Assembly (NCBI GenBank): GCA_020025615.1
Contig: JAHHRT010000097.1
Location: forward strand, 1-5,331
Source of the DNA: Oscillospiraceae bacterium
GTDB lineage: Bacteria > Bacillota > Clostridia > Oscillospirales > Oscillospiraceae
DNA: 5,331 bases
Direction of reading: 5' to 3'
Position numbers and translations under genes: made by a program. Below the pieces are notes generated by a model. It did no database searches. It saw only the letters and a list, made by a program, of their open reading frames with translations, and was not told where the DNA came from. Below are positions 1-5,331 of this stretch, piece after piece (the stretch's first letter is position 1; every line of letters starts with the position of its first letter).

Positions 1-31
1 AAGGGAGCGCATCGAATGGATGCGCTCCCTT
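1..31 (-). terminator. Hairpin terminator after the hydrolase gene
   Basis: A perfect inverted repeat has 13-bp arms at 1-13 and 19-31 (AAGGGAGCGCATC and its complement) around a 5-base loop. It begins 20 bases past the hydrolase stop codon, as expected for an intrinsic terminator of the permease-hydrolase operon on the minus strand. The stem ends in two T residues at the window edge, so the rest of the U-tract would lie outside and cannot be seen. On the plus strand the hairpin is followed only by a broken T-run (attgttta), so it could also weakly stop a convergent transcript. The hairpin itself is certain; its terminator role is a strong inference. Confidence 0.8.
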
Positions 32-51
32 ATTGTTTATGAAATTGCTTT

Positions 52-951
52 TTACTGAATGTACTTTTCCACGAATCGGTCCAGCTTTTCCCCATAGGCC
101 TGGGGAGAGGTATACATACTCTCGATATGCCGGGTGTTTTCCGGGAAGAAGCAGTCCTTCTCCCCCTGATAGCTCTCATAAAGCTTGGGGCCGTTTTCAA
201 ATGGCACCAGCTTGTCATCCTGTCCGTGGACAAAGAGGATGGGCAGCTTGGAATTTTTCAGGCTCTGCGTCACATCCGAGGCATTCCAGTCGTACCCCGC
301 CACCAGGCGGTTGATCAGCCGCAGGGGGCCGTACATGGGGCCTACCTGATGGGCCATTGCCGCCTTGGCGCACCAATAGCCGCTGTCCTCCACAATGAAC
401 TTCACGTTCTCCGGGCAGTGGCTGCTCATCTGCATCACCGTGGCTGCACCCATGGAAAATCCGTGGAGGATGATCTGAACATCCTCGCCGAACTTCTCCC
501 GCAGGAAATCCAGCCATTTGAGACAGTCCTGGCTTTCCAGCACATCAAAGCCAATGAAATGGCCTGCACTGTCTCCGGCGGCGGTATGGTCGCAGGCAAA
601 CACGTCAATGCCCCGGCTGGCATAATAGTCATAGCAAATGCTGCCGGTATCCACATGGTTAGAGCGATAGCCGTGAACCACAAAGGCAATCTTCTTGCCC
701 TGGGCACCGCAGGGGTAGTAGAAGCCCTTCAGCTGCTCTCCCCGCTGAGAGAGCATGGTAAACTCCTCGTAGGGCAGCTGCCACATCCGCTTATTCTGTG
801 CGGAATGATAGGTATAATAATCTTCGCAGTGACCCTTGCTGTCGAAGAGCTTCTCGCAGATGACAGAACTTTTTTTGCAGAAGATATAGCGGTACAGCTC
901 TTCCAGTGCAAACACAATCAGCAGAATCAGAATGATCCATACCCATTTCAT
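52..951 (-). CDS. Membrane-anchored alpha/beta hydrolase (serine esterase/peptidase-like)
   Basis: This 299-residue protein starts at ATG 949-951 with a strong GGAGG seven bases upstream. Residues 3-16 form one hydrophobic helix (signal anchor or uncleaved signal) followed by a basic segment; no lipobox is seen. The rest is an alpha/beta-hydrolase fold of the FrsA/BEM46/COG1073 kind. HGY at 93-95 supplies the oxyanion-hole strand, GFSMG at 164-168 is the nucleophile elbow (Ser166), HGQDDKLVP at 242-250 carries the acid (Asp246), and His275 in TRHIES completes the triad. All catalytic residues are present, so the enzyme should be active on an ester, thioester or peptide bond. The substrate cannot be told from sequence. 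Which side of the membrane the catalytic domain faces is uncertain. It is the second gene of an operon with the permease, with 12 bases between them, which suggests translational coupling. Length is normal for the family and no damage is seen. Confidence 0.9.
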   Translation of the reverse strand: MKWVWIILILLIVFALEELYRYIFCKKSSVICEKLFDSKGHCEDYYTYHSAQNKRMWQLPYEEFTMLSQRGEQLKGFYYPCGAQGKKIAFVVHGYRSNHVDTGSICYDYYASRGIDVFACDHTAAGDSAGHFIGFDVLESQDCLKWLDFLREKFGEDVQIILHGFSMGAATVMQMSSHCPENVKFIVEDSGYWCAKAAMAHQVGPMYGPLRLINRLVAGYDWNASDVTQSLKNSKLPILFVHGQDDKLVPFENGPKLYESYQGEKDCFFPENTRHIESMYTSPQAYGEKLDRFVEKYIQ

Positions 952-958
952 GGTAATT

Positions 959-963
959 CCTCC
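959..963 (-). promoter_or_regulatory. Shine-Dalgarno of hydrolase gene abutting permease stop
   Basis: On the minus strand the sequence reads TAAGGAGGAATTACC then ATG. The TAA is the permease stop codon (964-966), and GGAGG follows it immediately, seven bases before the hydrolase start at 951. Ribosomes terminating on the permease would sit on this site, so reinitiation or translational coupling is likely. It also fixes the hydrolase start unambiguously. Confidence 0.88.
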
Positions 964-2121
964 TTATTTCACAGGCAGCATGGCACCTACACTGGCAAGG
1001 AGGGTGCAGGCAACCACCAAAATCTGAAACGGCAGGGTTCCCAGGGAGCCCACCAGGGGAGATTCCCCACAGCGGCGGCGGGACAGGTTATAAGCCACCA
1101 TAATGCCCACGCCGGTAACCACCTGGATGATGCTGGCAAACCGGGTAAAGCCCACAAAGGTGGACACGCCGAAGAACGCAATGGCAAGGCAAGGCAGAGA
1201 AGCTGCCAGCCAGCTGGTCTTGAGCCCCCACTTGGTCTGCTCGTGAACAATATCCCGCAGATTCAGGGTGTTGGCCCAGAAGGAAGTGGCAAGGGCCAGC
1301 AGAGTGAAGATGTAGCCCAGGATGCTGACCCAGCCTCCCAGATGGGCGGCAAGGTCCACCAGTGCGCCGTCCTCGCTGATGTCCTTACCGGCACCCAGCA
1401 GCGTGATGAAGGTAATGAGGAGAATCAGCCCCACATTGAGGCCCAGACCCGTGGCAATGGCACCCCGAATCTTCTGAATGTCCCCTTCCAGGCCCTTCAC
1501 CACCTGAGGCGTGGACATCACCGCAGAGAGGGAGAAAGAAATCATGCTGAACAGGGCCAGTGCGTTACGAAAACCGTGCCAGCCGCTGGGCAGCGGGCTC
1601 ATATCCGAAAGGAACGTGGCTCCCGCCAGAATCACCATAACACCAATCATGGAGCCCACGGCGATTTTCTCGCAGATGCCCACCAGCTTCATACCGATGA
1701 ACACCACGCCTGCACCGATGACATAGAACAGCAGCATACCCAGGGCATCGGGAAGACCGAACCAGGAGCGGAACACCGCCGCTGCACCGGTGAGAAATGC
1801 ACTGACGTTGACGATTACGGATAGGCCTAAGGTGTCAAAGGCCGTCCAGGTCAAAATACTTTTGATTTTTCCCGAGAACAGCTCCGCATCCAGGCAGCTG
1901 ATAAACTGCGCGCCTTGGTTGTTGTAAGACAGCTCTGCAATGATCAGGTGGAGCACCACGTTAAAGAGGTAGCAGAACCCGGCAATCAGCAGGACTTCCC
2001 GGACACTGTTGTGGGCAGCAAGAAAGGGCACCGACAAAATACCGGAACCCACACCGTGGCCTACAATGATACTGGTCGCTTCAAAGAATGTGAGCTTCGA
2101 TTCTCCCTGGATGTTTTTCAT
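964..2121 (-). CDS. Amino acid permease, aromatic amino acid/AAAP type (LeuT fold)
   Basis: This 385-residue integral membrane protein has about 11 predicted helices: roughly 10-35, 40-63, 88-112, 127-147, 150-171, 184-204, 219-244, 264-284, 302-320, 323-344 and 362-382. Helix 1 carries the glycine-rich break GHGVGSGILSVP (21-32), the hallmark of the unwound substrate-binding helix in the APC superfamily. It is closest in style to the AAAP (Aa_trans) and tryptophan/tyrosine permease (Trp_Tyr_perm) families. Helix 6 (STPQVVKGLEGD, about 203-214) resembles the conserved region preceding the basic cytoplasmic loop of those families. Such proteins import amino acids with H+ or Na+; aromatic substrates are plausible but not proven. 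Slightly shorter than the ~400 residues typical, but complete at both ends. The start is fixed by GGAGGA six bases upstream. It is the first gene of the operon, behind a consensus promoter, and is followed by the hydrolase. Confidence 0.85.
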   Translation of the reverse strand: MKNIQGESKLTFFEATSIIVGHGVGSGILSVPFLAAHNSVREVLLIAGFCYLFNVVLHLIIAELSYNNQGAQFISCLDAELFSGKIKSILTWTAFDTLGLSVIVNVSAFLTGAAAVFRSWFGLPDALGMLLFYVIGAGVVFIGMKLVGICEKIAVGSMIGVMVILAGATFLSDMSPLPSGWHGFRNALALFSMISFSLSAVMSTPQVVKGLEGDIQKIRGAIATGLGLNVGLILLITFITLLGAGKDISEDGALVDLAAHLGGWVSILGYIFTLLALATSFWANTLNLRDIVHEQTKWGLKTSWLAASLPCLAIAFFGVSTFVGFTRFASIIQVVTGVGIMVAYNLSRRRCGESPLVGSLGTLPFQILVVACTLLASVGAMLPVK

Positions 2122-2125
2122 GGAT

Positions 2126-2133
2126 CTTCCTCC
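2126..2133 (-). promoter_or_regulatory. Shine-Dalgarno of the permease gene
   Basis: The minus strand reads GGAGGAAG, with GGAGGA (2128-2133) ending six bases before the ATG at 2121. This strong site fixes the permease start. With the promoter at 2156-2185 the leader should be only about 28 bases, too short for a riboswitch or T-box. Confidence 0.88.
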
Positions 2134-2155
2134 ATTTTCTGATATATTTTGTTTT

Positions 2156-2185
2156 ATTATAACGGCAGCTTGATGATTCTGTCAA
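2156..2185 (-). promoter_or_regulatory. Consensus sigma-A promoter of permease-hydrolase operon
   Basis: On the minus strand TTGACA (2180-2185) and TATAAT (2156-2161) both match the vegetative consensus in all six positions, with an 18-base spacer. Transcription should begin near 2148-2150. There is no extended -10 TG. The region downstream of the -10 (AAAACAAAATATATC) is AT-rich, in contrast with the GC-rich coding DNA. It lies between the ECF operon terminator and the permease start, so the permease and hydrolase form their own transcription unit. A promoter this strong is usually held in check by a regulator; the adjacent dyad at 2185-2205 is a candidate site. Confidence 0.87.
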
Positions 2186-2205
2186 GGACAGACGCACACT
2201 GTCCT
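2185..2205. promoter_or_regulatory. Operator-like inverted repeat next to the -35 box
   Basis: A perfect dyad of 7-bp arms, AGGACAG (2185-2191) and CTGTCCT (2199-2205), surrounds a 7-base spacer. It touches the -35 hexamer (sharing base 2185) and ends next to the terminator tail of the preceding operon. Arm size, spacing (arm centres 14 bp apart) and position suit a dimeric transcription factor, as repressor or class-I-style activator. No regulator gene is in the window and I do not recognise the motif as a known box. A chance dyad of this size is possible. Confidence 0.45.
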
Positions 2206-2246
2206 ATAAAAAGCCCCGCCTGGGAATACATCTTCCCAGGCGGGGC
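2206..2246 (-). terminator. Intrinsic terminator of the ECF transporter operon
   Basis: Arms of 14 bp, perfectly complementary (2213-2226 and 2233-2246, GC-rich GCCCCGCCTGGGAA type), enclose a 6-base loop. On the minus strand the stem is followed directly by TTTTTAT (2206-2212). This is a textbook Rho-independent terminator 80 bases past the S-component stop codon. It separates the ECF operon from the permease operon, whose -35 box begins about 20 bases further on. On the plus strand no T-run follows, so it acts in one direction only. Confidence 0.95.
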
Positions 2247-2326
2247 AGAGACTGTCAAAATTATGTTTCACCCAGGCGTGTACCCGGGAAACCATACCCA
2301 TCAGGCTGCAAGGGGTTTTTCACAGT
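2247..2326 (-). other. 3' untranslated segment of the ECF operon
   Basis: These 80 bases between the S-component stop and the terminator hold no convincing ORF. A weak imperfect hairpin can be drawn (GTTTC 2265-2269 with GAAAC 2288-2292, extended by two pairs past a bulged base). The octamer CCCAGGCG at 2271-2278 repeats part of the terminator arm (2235-2242), which might be a remnant of duplication or chance. No function is assigned. Confidence 0.4.
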
Positions 2327-3667
2327 CTAAACTTCCAAAATGCCGTATTTCTTCTTAATGCGGTCCAGCTTTCTCTCCATCGGCTGGGCGAGGAACAGCA
2401 GGAAAATCACAGTGGAAGCGGCGTGGATGGCATTAAAGGGGATGCCGCTGATGACCTTTGCCAGCAGGGCTTCCCAGGTGATTCCGTTGGCGGTCATAGT
2501 GAGCACGCCGGACAAATCCAGAATCAGGCCATAGAGTATCTGCGTGGCAAGTCCGCCATATATGCACTCCAGAATCAGCCGAATCCGGGGGCTCCGTTTT
2601 TTCAGCCAGCGGTTTCGGTGGAACAGGATTCCCGCCAGAAATCCGATGATGCCGAAGGCAAACATCTGCCAGGGCGTCCAGGGGCCCTGACCAAAGAAGA
2701 AATTGGACACAAACCCACTGACTGCTCCGGTGAGGAAGCCCGCTTCCGCACCCAGGCCAATGCCCGCAATGATGACAACTGCGGTCACCGGCTTAAACTG
2801 GGGGATCATAAAAAAGGCCATCCGTCCTGCTACCGCAATGCCGGACATAACCGCAATGAGCAGAAGCTCTCTTGCCTGTGGCTTTCGGTCCTCAAACACC
2901 ATGGCAAAGGGCAGCATAGACAGGCACACAATGCAAAGGCCGATAAACACATTGGCCCGGTCTCCCAGGAAATACACGCCGAAGAAAATTACCAGGGGAA
3001 TTGCCACCAGAATCATGGCAATGGCCATCCAGGTTCGCTTACTGACCCGGCGATCCTCCCGCATGGTACGTTCTATATACTTCTGCGGCTCCTGCTCCTC
3101 CCCCAGGCTCAGAAGCCTGCCCGCTGCCCCAATCATCAGGATGGACAGCAGCATCTGTCCGTAGGTCCAGGAGGTCAGCTGCACCTCACTGTGAACGGAG
3201 AGGTTGAAAAAGCTGTTGGGCCGTCCCATTTTTCCGTTCACAAGCAGATTCATCAGCACCCACAGAACGCAGGCGCCGATTCCCCAGCACAGATTCAGGG
3301 CAAACCCAATGCGCACCACGTTCTTGCTCTTGGTTTTCCGAATCAGCACCGAAGCAATCACCCACACCATGGCAGCAATTACCACCACCGAGGCAATTTT
3401 CATGCCCAGGCTCACAGCCATCAGGCGGGAAAGCTCCTTTTCGGTCAGGGGGGCCATCTCCACCCGGCTACATTCCAGTGCGGCGGTCTGCATATTCTGG
3501 ATCATCGTCCCGGTCTGAAATACCCCATAGCTTCCCGGCACACGGCAGCGTTTCAGGATGGGCATGGAAATCCAGGGCATGAAGCACTGACAGAAGATGG
3601 TGAAGATTCCCGCGTACACCGGGGTCAGCATCCGGGTATCTAGGCCTGTCGCTTGTTTCGTCTGCAC
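2327..3667 (-). CDS. ECF transporter S component with extra N-terminal membrane module
   Basis: This 446-residue, very hydrophobic protein has two parts. Residues ~210-446 resemble the ECF S-component family seen beside CbiO-like ATPases in Clostridia. Marker stretches are PQARELLLIAVMSGIAVAGR (263-282), the FKPVTAVV region (291-298), SNFFFGQGPWTPWQMFAFG (321-339) and SGIPFNAIHAAS (407-418), with about six helices and a basic C-terminal tail. S components capture a vitamin or similar micronutrient and hand it to an EcfA-EcfA'-EcfT motor. The substrate is unknown; a cobamide is one guess from remembered gene neighbourhoods of this family. Residues 1-205 add about four helices (15-35, 88-109, 119-143, 166-187) and a ~50-residue loop, which I do not recognise. 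The start taken here is GTG (3665-3667), overlapping the ATPase by 28 bases, with a weak, distant AAGGA 12 bases upstream. ATG at 3629-3631 (residue 13), 8 bases past the ATPase stop, is the alternative but has no clear ribosome site. Translation is probably coupled to the ATPase gene. Confidence 0.82.
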   Translation of the reverse strand: MQTKQATGLDTRMLTPVYAGIFTIFCQCFMPWISMPILKRCRVPGSYGVFQTGTMIQNMQTAALECSRVEMAPLTEKELSRLMAVSLGMKIASVVVIAAMVWVIASVLIRKTKSKNVVRIGFALNLCWGIGACVLWVLMNLLVNGKMGRPNSFFNLSVHSEVQLTSWTYGQMLLSILMIGAAGRLLSLGEEQEPQKYIERTMREDRRVSKRTWMAIAMILVAIPLVIFFGVYFLGDRANVFIGLCIVCLSMLPFAMVFEDRKPQARELLLIAVMSGIAVAGRMAFFMIPQFKPVTAVVIIAGIGLGAEAGFLTGAVSGFVSNFFFGQGPWTPWQMFAFGIIGFLAGILFHRNRWLKKRSPRIRLILECIYGGLATQILYGLILDLSGVLTMTANGITWEALLAKVISGIPFNAIHAASTVIFLLFLAQPMERKLDRIKKKYGILEV

Positions 3668-5307
3668 GCTTCAATCACATCCTTTACAGTTACCGCCCCG
3701 GGGAAGATGTTCCGGGCCATTCGGTTGGCAACGGTGGTATAGAAACAGTTGCCGGTAAAGAATTCTCTGGCCCCGCAGGCGGTGACAATGCCGCCGTCAA
3801 AGAACATGGCGCAGGTGTCGCCGTAGGACGCACAGAATTCAATGTCGTGGGAAACCATGACAATGGTAATCCCCCGCTCCGTAAGCTTTTTGAAGATTCC
3901 CGCCAGCTTATACTTATAAAAACCGTCCATACCCTTTGTGGGCTCGTCCAGCAGCAGAATCTGGGGTTCCAGCAGCAGAACCTTTGCCAGAGCCGCCCGC
4001 TGCTGTTCGCCGCCGCTGAGGTCATAGGGGTGCATATGGAGAAGATGCCGAATCTCCGTGTCGTCGATGACCTGATCCATCACGGCTCTGCGCCGCTTCT
4101 TTTCCTCCCAGGAGCAGTCCGTGAGCATTTCTTCCAAATCTTCCTTCACAGTGTTGCCCACGAACAGGGTCTGTGGGTTCTGGGGCAGCACGCCCAGGAA
4201 GTGGTTGTAAAGCTCCCGGTCACCGATTTTGCGGATATCCTTGCCCCCCAGGGTGATTTTTCCCCGATAGGGCTTGCGGATGCCGGACAGCAGGGACAGG
4301 GTTGTGCTCTTACCCGTGCCGTTGCCGCCCAGGATGCAGTACAGCTCTCCCCGGCGAACCTGCATGGACAGGTCCTTCACCACGTCCTTGCCCTCTTTGT
4401 CATAGCGGAACCAAAGCTCCTTGGCCTCCACCACGATGTCCGCCTTTTTGGGCTTCTCCCTCTGGGGCACCTGGAGCTGCTCATAGTGATAGTGGTCTTC
4501 CAGCCAGTTTCGTCCCTCACATACGGTGAGGGGGCAGGTGCCCTCCTGCCCGGTGGCGTTGTAGACCTGAACAGAAGTGGGCATGGCTAAAAACAAATCG
4601 TTGTCCGCCAGGGCCTTACCCACCATCTGAGGGGCGTCAAAGAAGCTCTTCTTGCCGTCCTCCAGCACCAGCACCTTGTCCGCCATGGGGAATACCTCTT
4701 CCAGACGGTGCTCGATAATCAGGACGGTGATGCCCAGATCCAGATTGATCTTTCGGATGGTTGCCAGGAAGTCGCTGGCAGCGATGGGGTCCAGCTGAGA
4801 GGTCGGCTCGTCCAGCACCAGCACCTTGGGCTGCATTGCCATCACCGAAGCCAGATTCAGAAGCTGCTTCTGTCCGCCGGAAAGCTCCTCCACATTTTTG
4901 TGGAACCAGTTCTGAATTCCGAAGAAGCTTGCCATCTCCGCCACCCGCAGCCGGATGGTCTGCTGATCGAAGCCCATATTCTCCACGCCGAAGGCCAGCT
5001 CATGCCACACCTTGTCGGTGACCAGCTGATTGTCCGGGTTCTGCAGAACATAGCCGATCTGTCCCGCCTGGGTGCGCATGGATACATTTTCCAGAGGCTC
5101 TCCCTCGAAGAGAATCTGCCCCTCCCGCTTTCCATAGGGGGTGAGCACGGTTTTGAAATGCCGCAGCAGGGTGGATTTTCCGCAGCCGGACTTGCCGCAG
5201 ATCACCACGAACTCACCTGGCTCAATGGAGAAGCTGATATCTTCCAGGGCAGGCTTTTCTGCCTCCGGATAGGTAAAGGTTAAATTTTTGATTTCAAATA
5301 ATGCCAT
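3640..5307 (-). CDS. ECF transporter duplicated ATPase (EcfA-EcfA' fusion, CbiO-like)
   Basis: This 555-residue protein carries two complete ABC ATPase domains and powers an ECF importer on the cytoplasmic face of the membrane. Domain 1 (about 1-235): Walker A GKSGCGKST 38-46, Q-loop Gln89 in VLQNPDNQ, signature LSGGQ 142-146, Walker B VLVLDEP 162-168 with catalytic Glu167, H-loop His200. Domain 2 (about 290-520): Walker A GGNGTGKST 327-335, Q-loop Gln376, signature LSGGEQQR 430-437, Walker B LLLDEP 451-456 with Glu455, H-loop His487. Residues 240-289 form the linker. VLQNPDNQLVT after the Q-loop is typical of ECF/CbiO ATPases. Fused pairs of this size (as in YkoD-type proteins) replace separate EcfA and EcfA'. 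Both sites keep every catalytic residue, so both should hydrolyse ATP. ATG 5305-5307 is preceded by AGAGGA six bases upstream. The gene overlaps the S component downstream; EcfT is absent here and expected upstream. Confidence 0.95.
   Translation of the reverse strand: MALFEIKNLTFTYPEAEKPALEDISFSIEPGEFVVICGKSGCGKSTLLRHFKTVLTPYGKREGQILFEGEPLENVSMRTQAGQIGYVLQNPDNQLVTDKVWHELAFGVENMGFDQQTIRLRVAEMASFFGIQNWFHKNVEELSGGQKQLLNLASVMAMQPKVLVLDEPTSQLDPIAASDFLATIRKINLDLGITVLIIEHRLEEVFPMADKVLVLEDGKKSFFDAPQMVGKALADNDLFLAMPTSVQVYNATGQEGTCPLTVCEGRNWLEDHYHYEQLQVPQREKPKKADIVVEAKELWFRYDKEGKDVVKDLSMQVRRGELYCILGGNGTGKSTTLSLLSGIRKPYRGKITLGGKDIRKIGDRELYNHFLGVLPQNPQTLFVGNTVKEDLEEMLTDCSWEEKKRRRAVMDQVIDDTEIRHLLHMHPYDLSGGEQQRAALAKVLLLEPQILLLDEPTKGMDGFYKYKLAGIFKKLTERGITIVMVSHDIEFCASYGDTCAMFFDGGIVTACGAREFFTGNCFYTTVANRMARNIFPGAVTVKDVIEACRRNKRQA
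4514..4551 (-). other. Two back-to-back hairpins in the ATPase linker coding region
   Basis: Two perfect 7-bp inverted repeats abut and share base 4532: CCCTCAC/GTGAGGG (4514-4520 and 4526-4532, 5-base loop) and GGGCAGG/CCTGCCC (4532-4538 and 4545-4551, 6-base loop). They encode residues ~253-265, in the linker between the two ATPase domains, where protein sequence is free to vary. Both would also form in the mRNA. A role in slowing the ribosome between domains is speculation; chance in GC-rich DNA is the simpler reading. Confidence 0.35.
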
Positions 5308-5313
5308 TTTATA

Positions 5314-5319
5314 TCCTCT
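5314..5319 (-). promoter_or_regulatory. Ribosome binding site of the ECF ATPase gene
   Basis: The minus strand reads TAGTAGAGGATATAAA then ATG, with AGAGGA six bases before the start. This supports ATG 5307 as the true start, although the reading frame remains open to the window edge. No promoter is visible in the 24 bases available. Two tandem TAG codons (5318-5323) overlap this site and could be the stop of an upstream operon gene. Confidence 0.7.
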
Positions 5320-5331
5320 ACTACATTGATT

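Noticed and set aside
1181..1197. Short GGCAA tandem repeats in the permease gene
   Set aside because: Only three imperfect units within a coding helix; low-complexity codon use explains it.
127..1824. A 565-codon open frame on the plus strand across the hydrolase and permease genes
   Set aside because: It is antisense to two genes with intact family motifs. Its product is rich in His, Gln and Gly with no domain or membrane pattern. It is a by-product of GC-rich codon bias.
2122..2155. Possible riboswitch or T-box leader before the amino acid permease
   Set aside because: With the start site near 2149 the leader is about 28 bases, too short for any known riboswitch, and no terminator/antiterminator pair lies downstream of the promoter.
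2253..2258. A second TTGACA on the minus strand, upstream of the terminator
   Set aside because: The matching -10 position falls inside the GC-rich terminator stem and no TATAAT-like sequence is found there.
2149..2358. A short plus-strand open frame across the intergenic region
   Set aside because: It starts on TTG with no ribosome site and reads through the promoter, dyad and terminator of the minus-strand operons, so it is very unlikely to be coding.
2423..3643. A 406-codon open frame on the plus strand opposite the S component
   Set aside because: Same antisense effect: hydrophilic His/Gln/Asn-rich product, no ribosome site, no recognisable domain, and the opposite strand encodes a clear transporter protein.
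3947..3980. A 13-base direct repeat (TCCAGCAGCAGAA) 21 bases apart
   Set aside because: It encodes the leucine-rich stretch LLLEPQILLLDEP of the second Walker B region; repeated Leu codons explain it.

Overview
The window reads as ordinary chromosomal DNA from a moderately GC-rich Firmicute, most likely a gut-type Clostridia (Oscillospiraceae/Lachnospiraceae-like). The evidence is strong AGGAGG-type ribosome sites, an ECF-class vitamin-type importer, sigma-A style promoter hexamers and the compact layout. The assignment rests on gene content and style, not on a marker gene. All four genes lie on the minus strand and fill about 95% of the window. No RNA gene, mobile element, CRISPR array or integration signature was seen.

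Region A (5331 down to about 2206) is the 3' part of an energy-coupling-factor (ECF) transporter operon. A 555-residue double-domain ATPase (3640-5307) overlaps by 28 bases the gene for a 446-residue membrane protein (2327-3667). The C-terminal ~240 residues of that protein look like an ECF substrate-binding (S) component; the N-terminal ~200 residues are an extra, unrecognised four-helix membrane module. The transmembrane coupling subunit (EcfT) is not in the window and is expected upstream, past base 5331. A strong intrinsic terminator (2206-2246) closes this operon.

Region B (about 2205 down to 1) is a separate two-gene operon. It has its own promoter with perfect -35 (TTGACA) and -10 (TATAAT) hexamers 18 bases apart, preceded directly by a 7-7-7 inverted repeat that looks like an operator. 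It encodes an 11-helix amino acid permease of the aromatic/AAAP type (964-2121), then, with the Shine-Dalgarno sequence embedded at the permease stop codon, a membrane-anchored alpha/beta hydrolase with a complete Ser-Asp-His triad (52-951). A perfect 13-bp hairpin at 1-31 probably terminates it.

Taken together, the window holds two independent uptake units back to back: an ATP-driven micronutrient importer of unknown substrate and a secondary amino acid transporter co-produced with an esterase/peptidase-like enzyme. The least ordinary elements are the N-terminal extension on the S component, the operator-like dyad abutting a consensus promoter, and the permease-hydrolase pairing. None of them amounts to a clearly new system on sequence alone.
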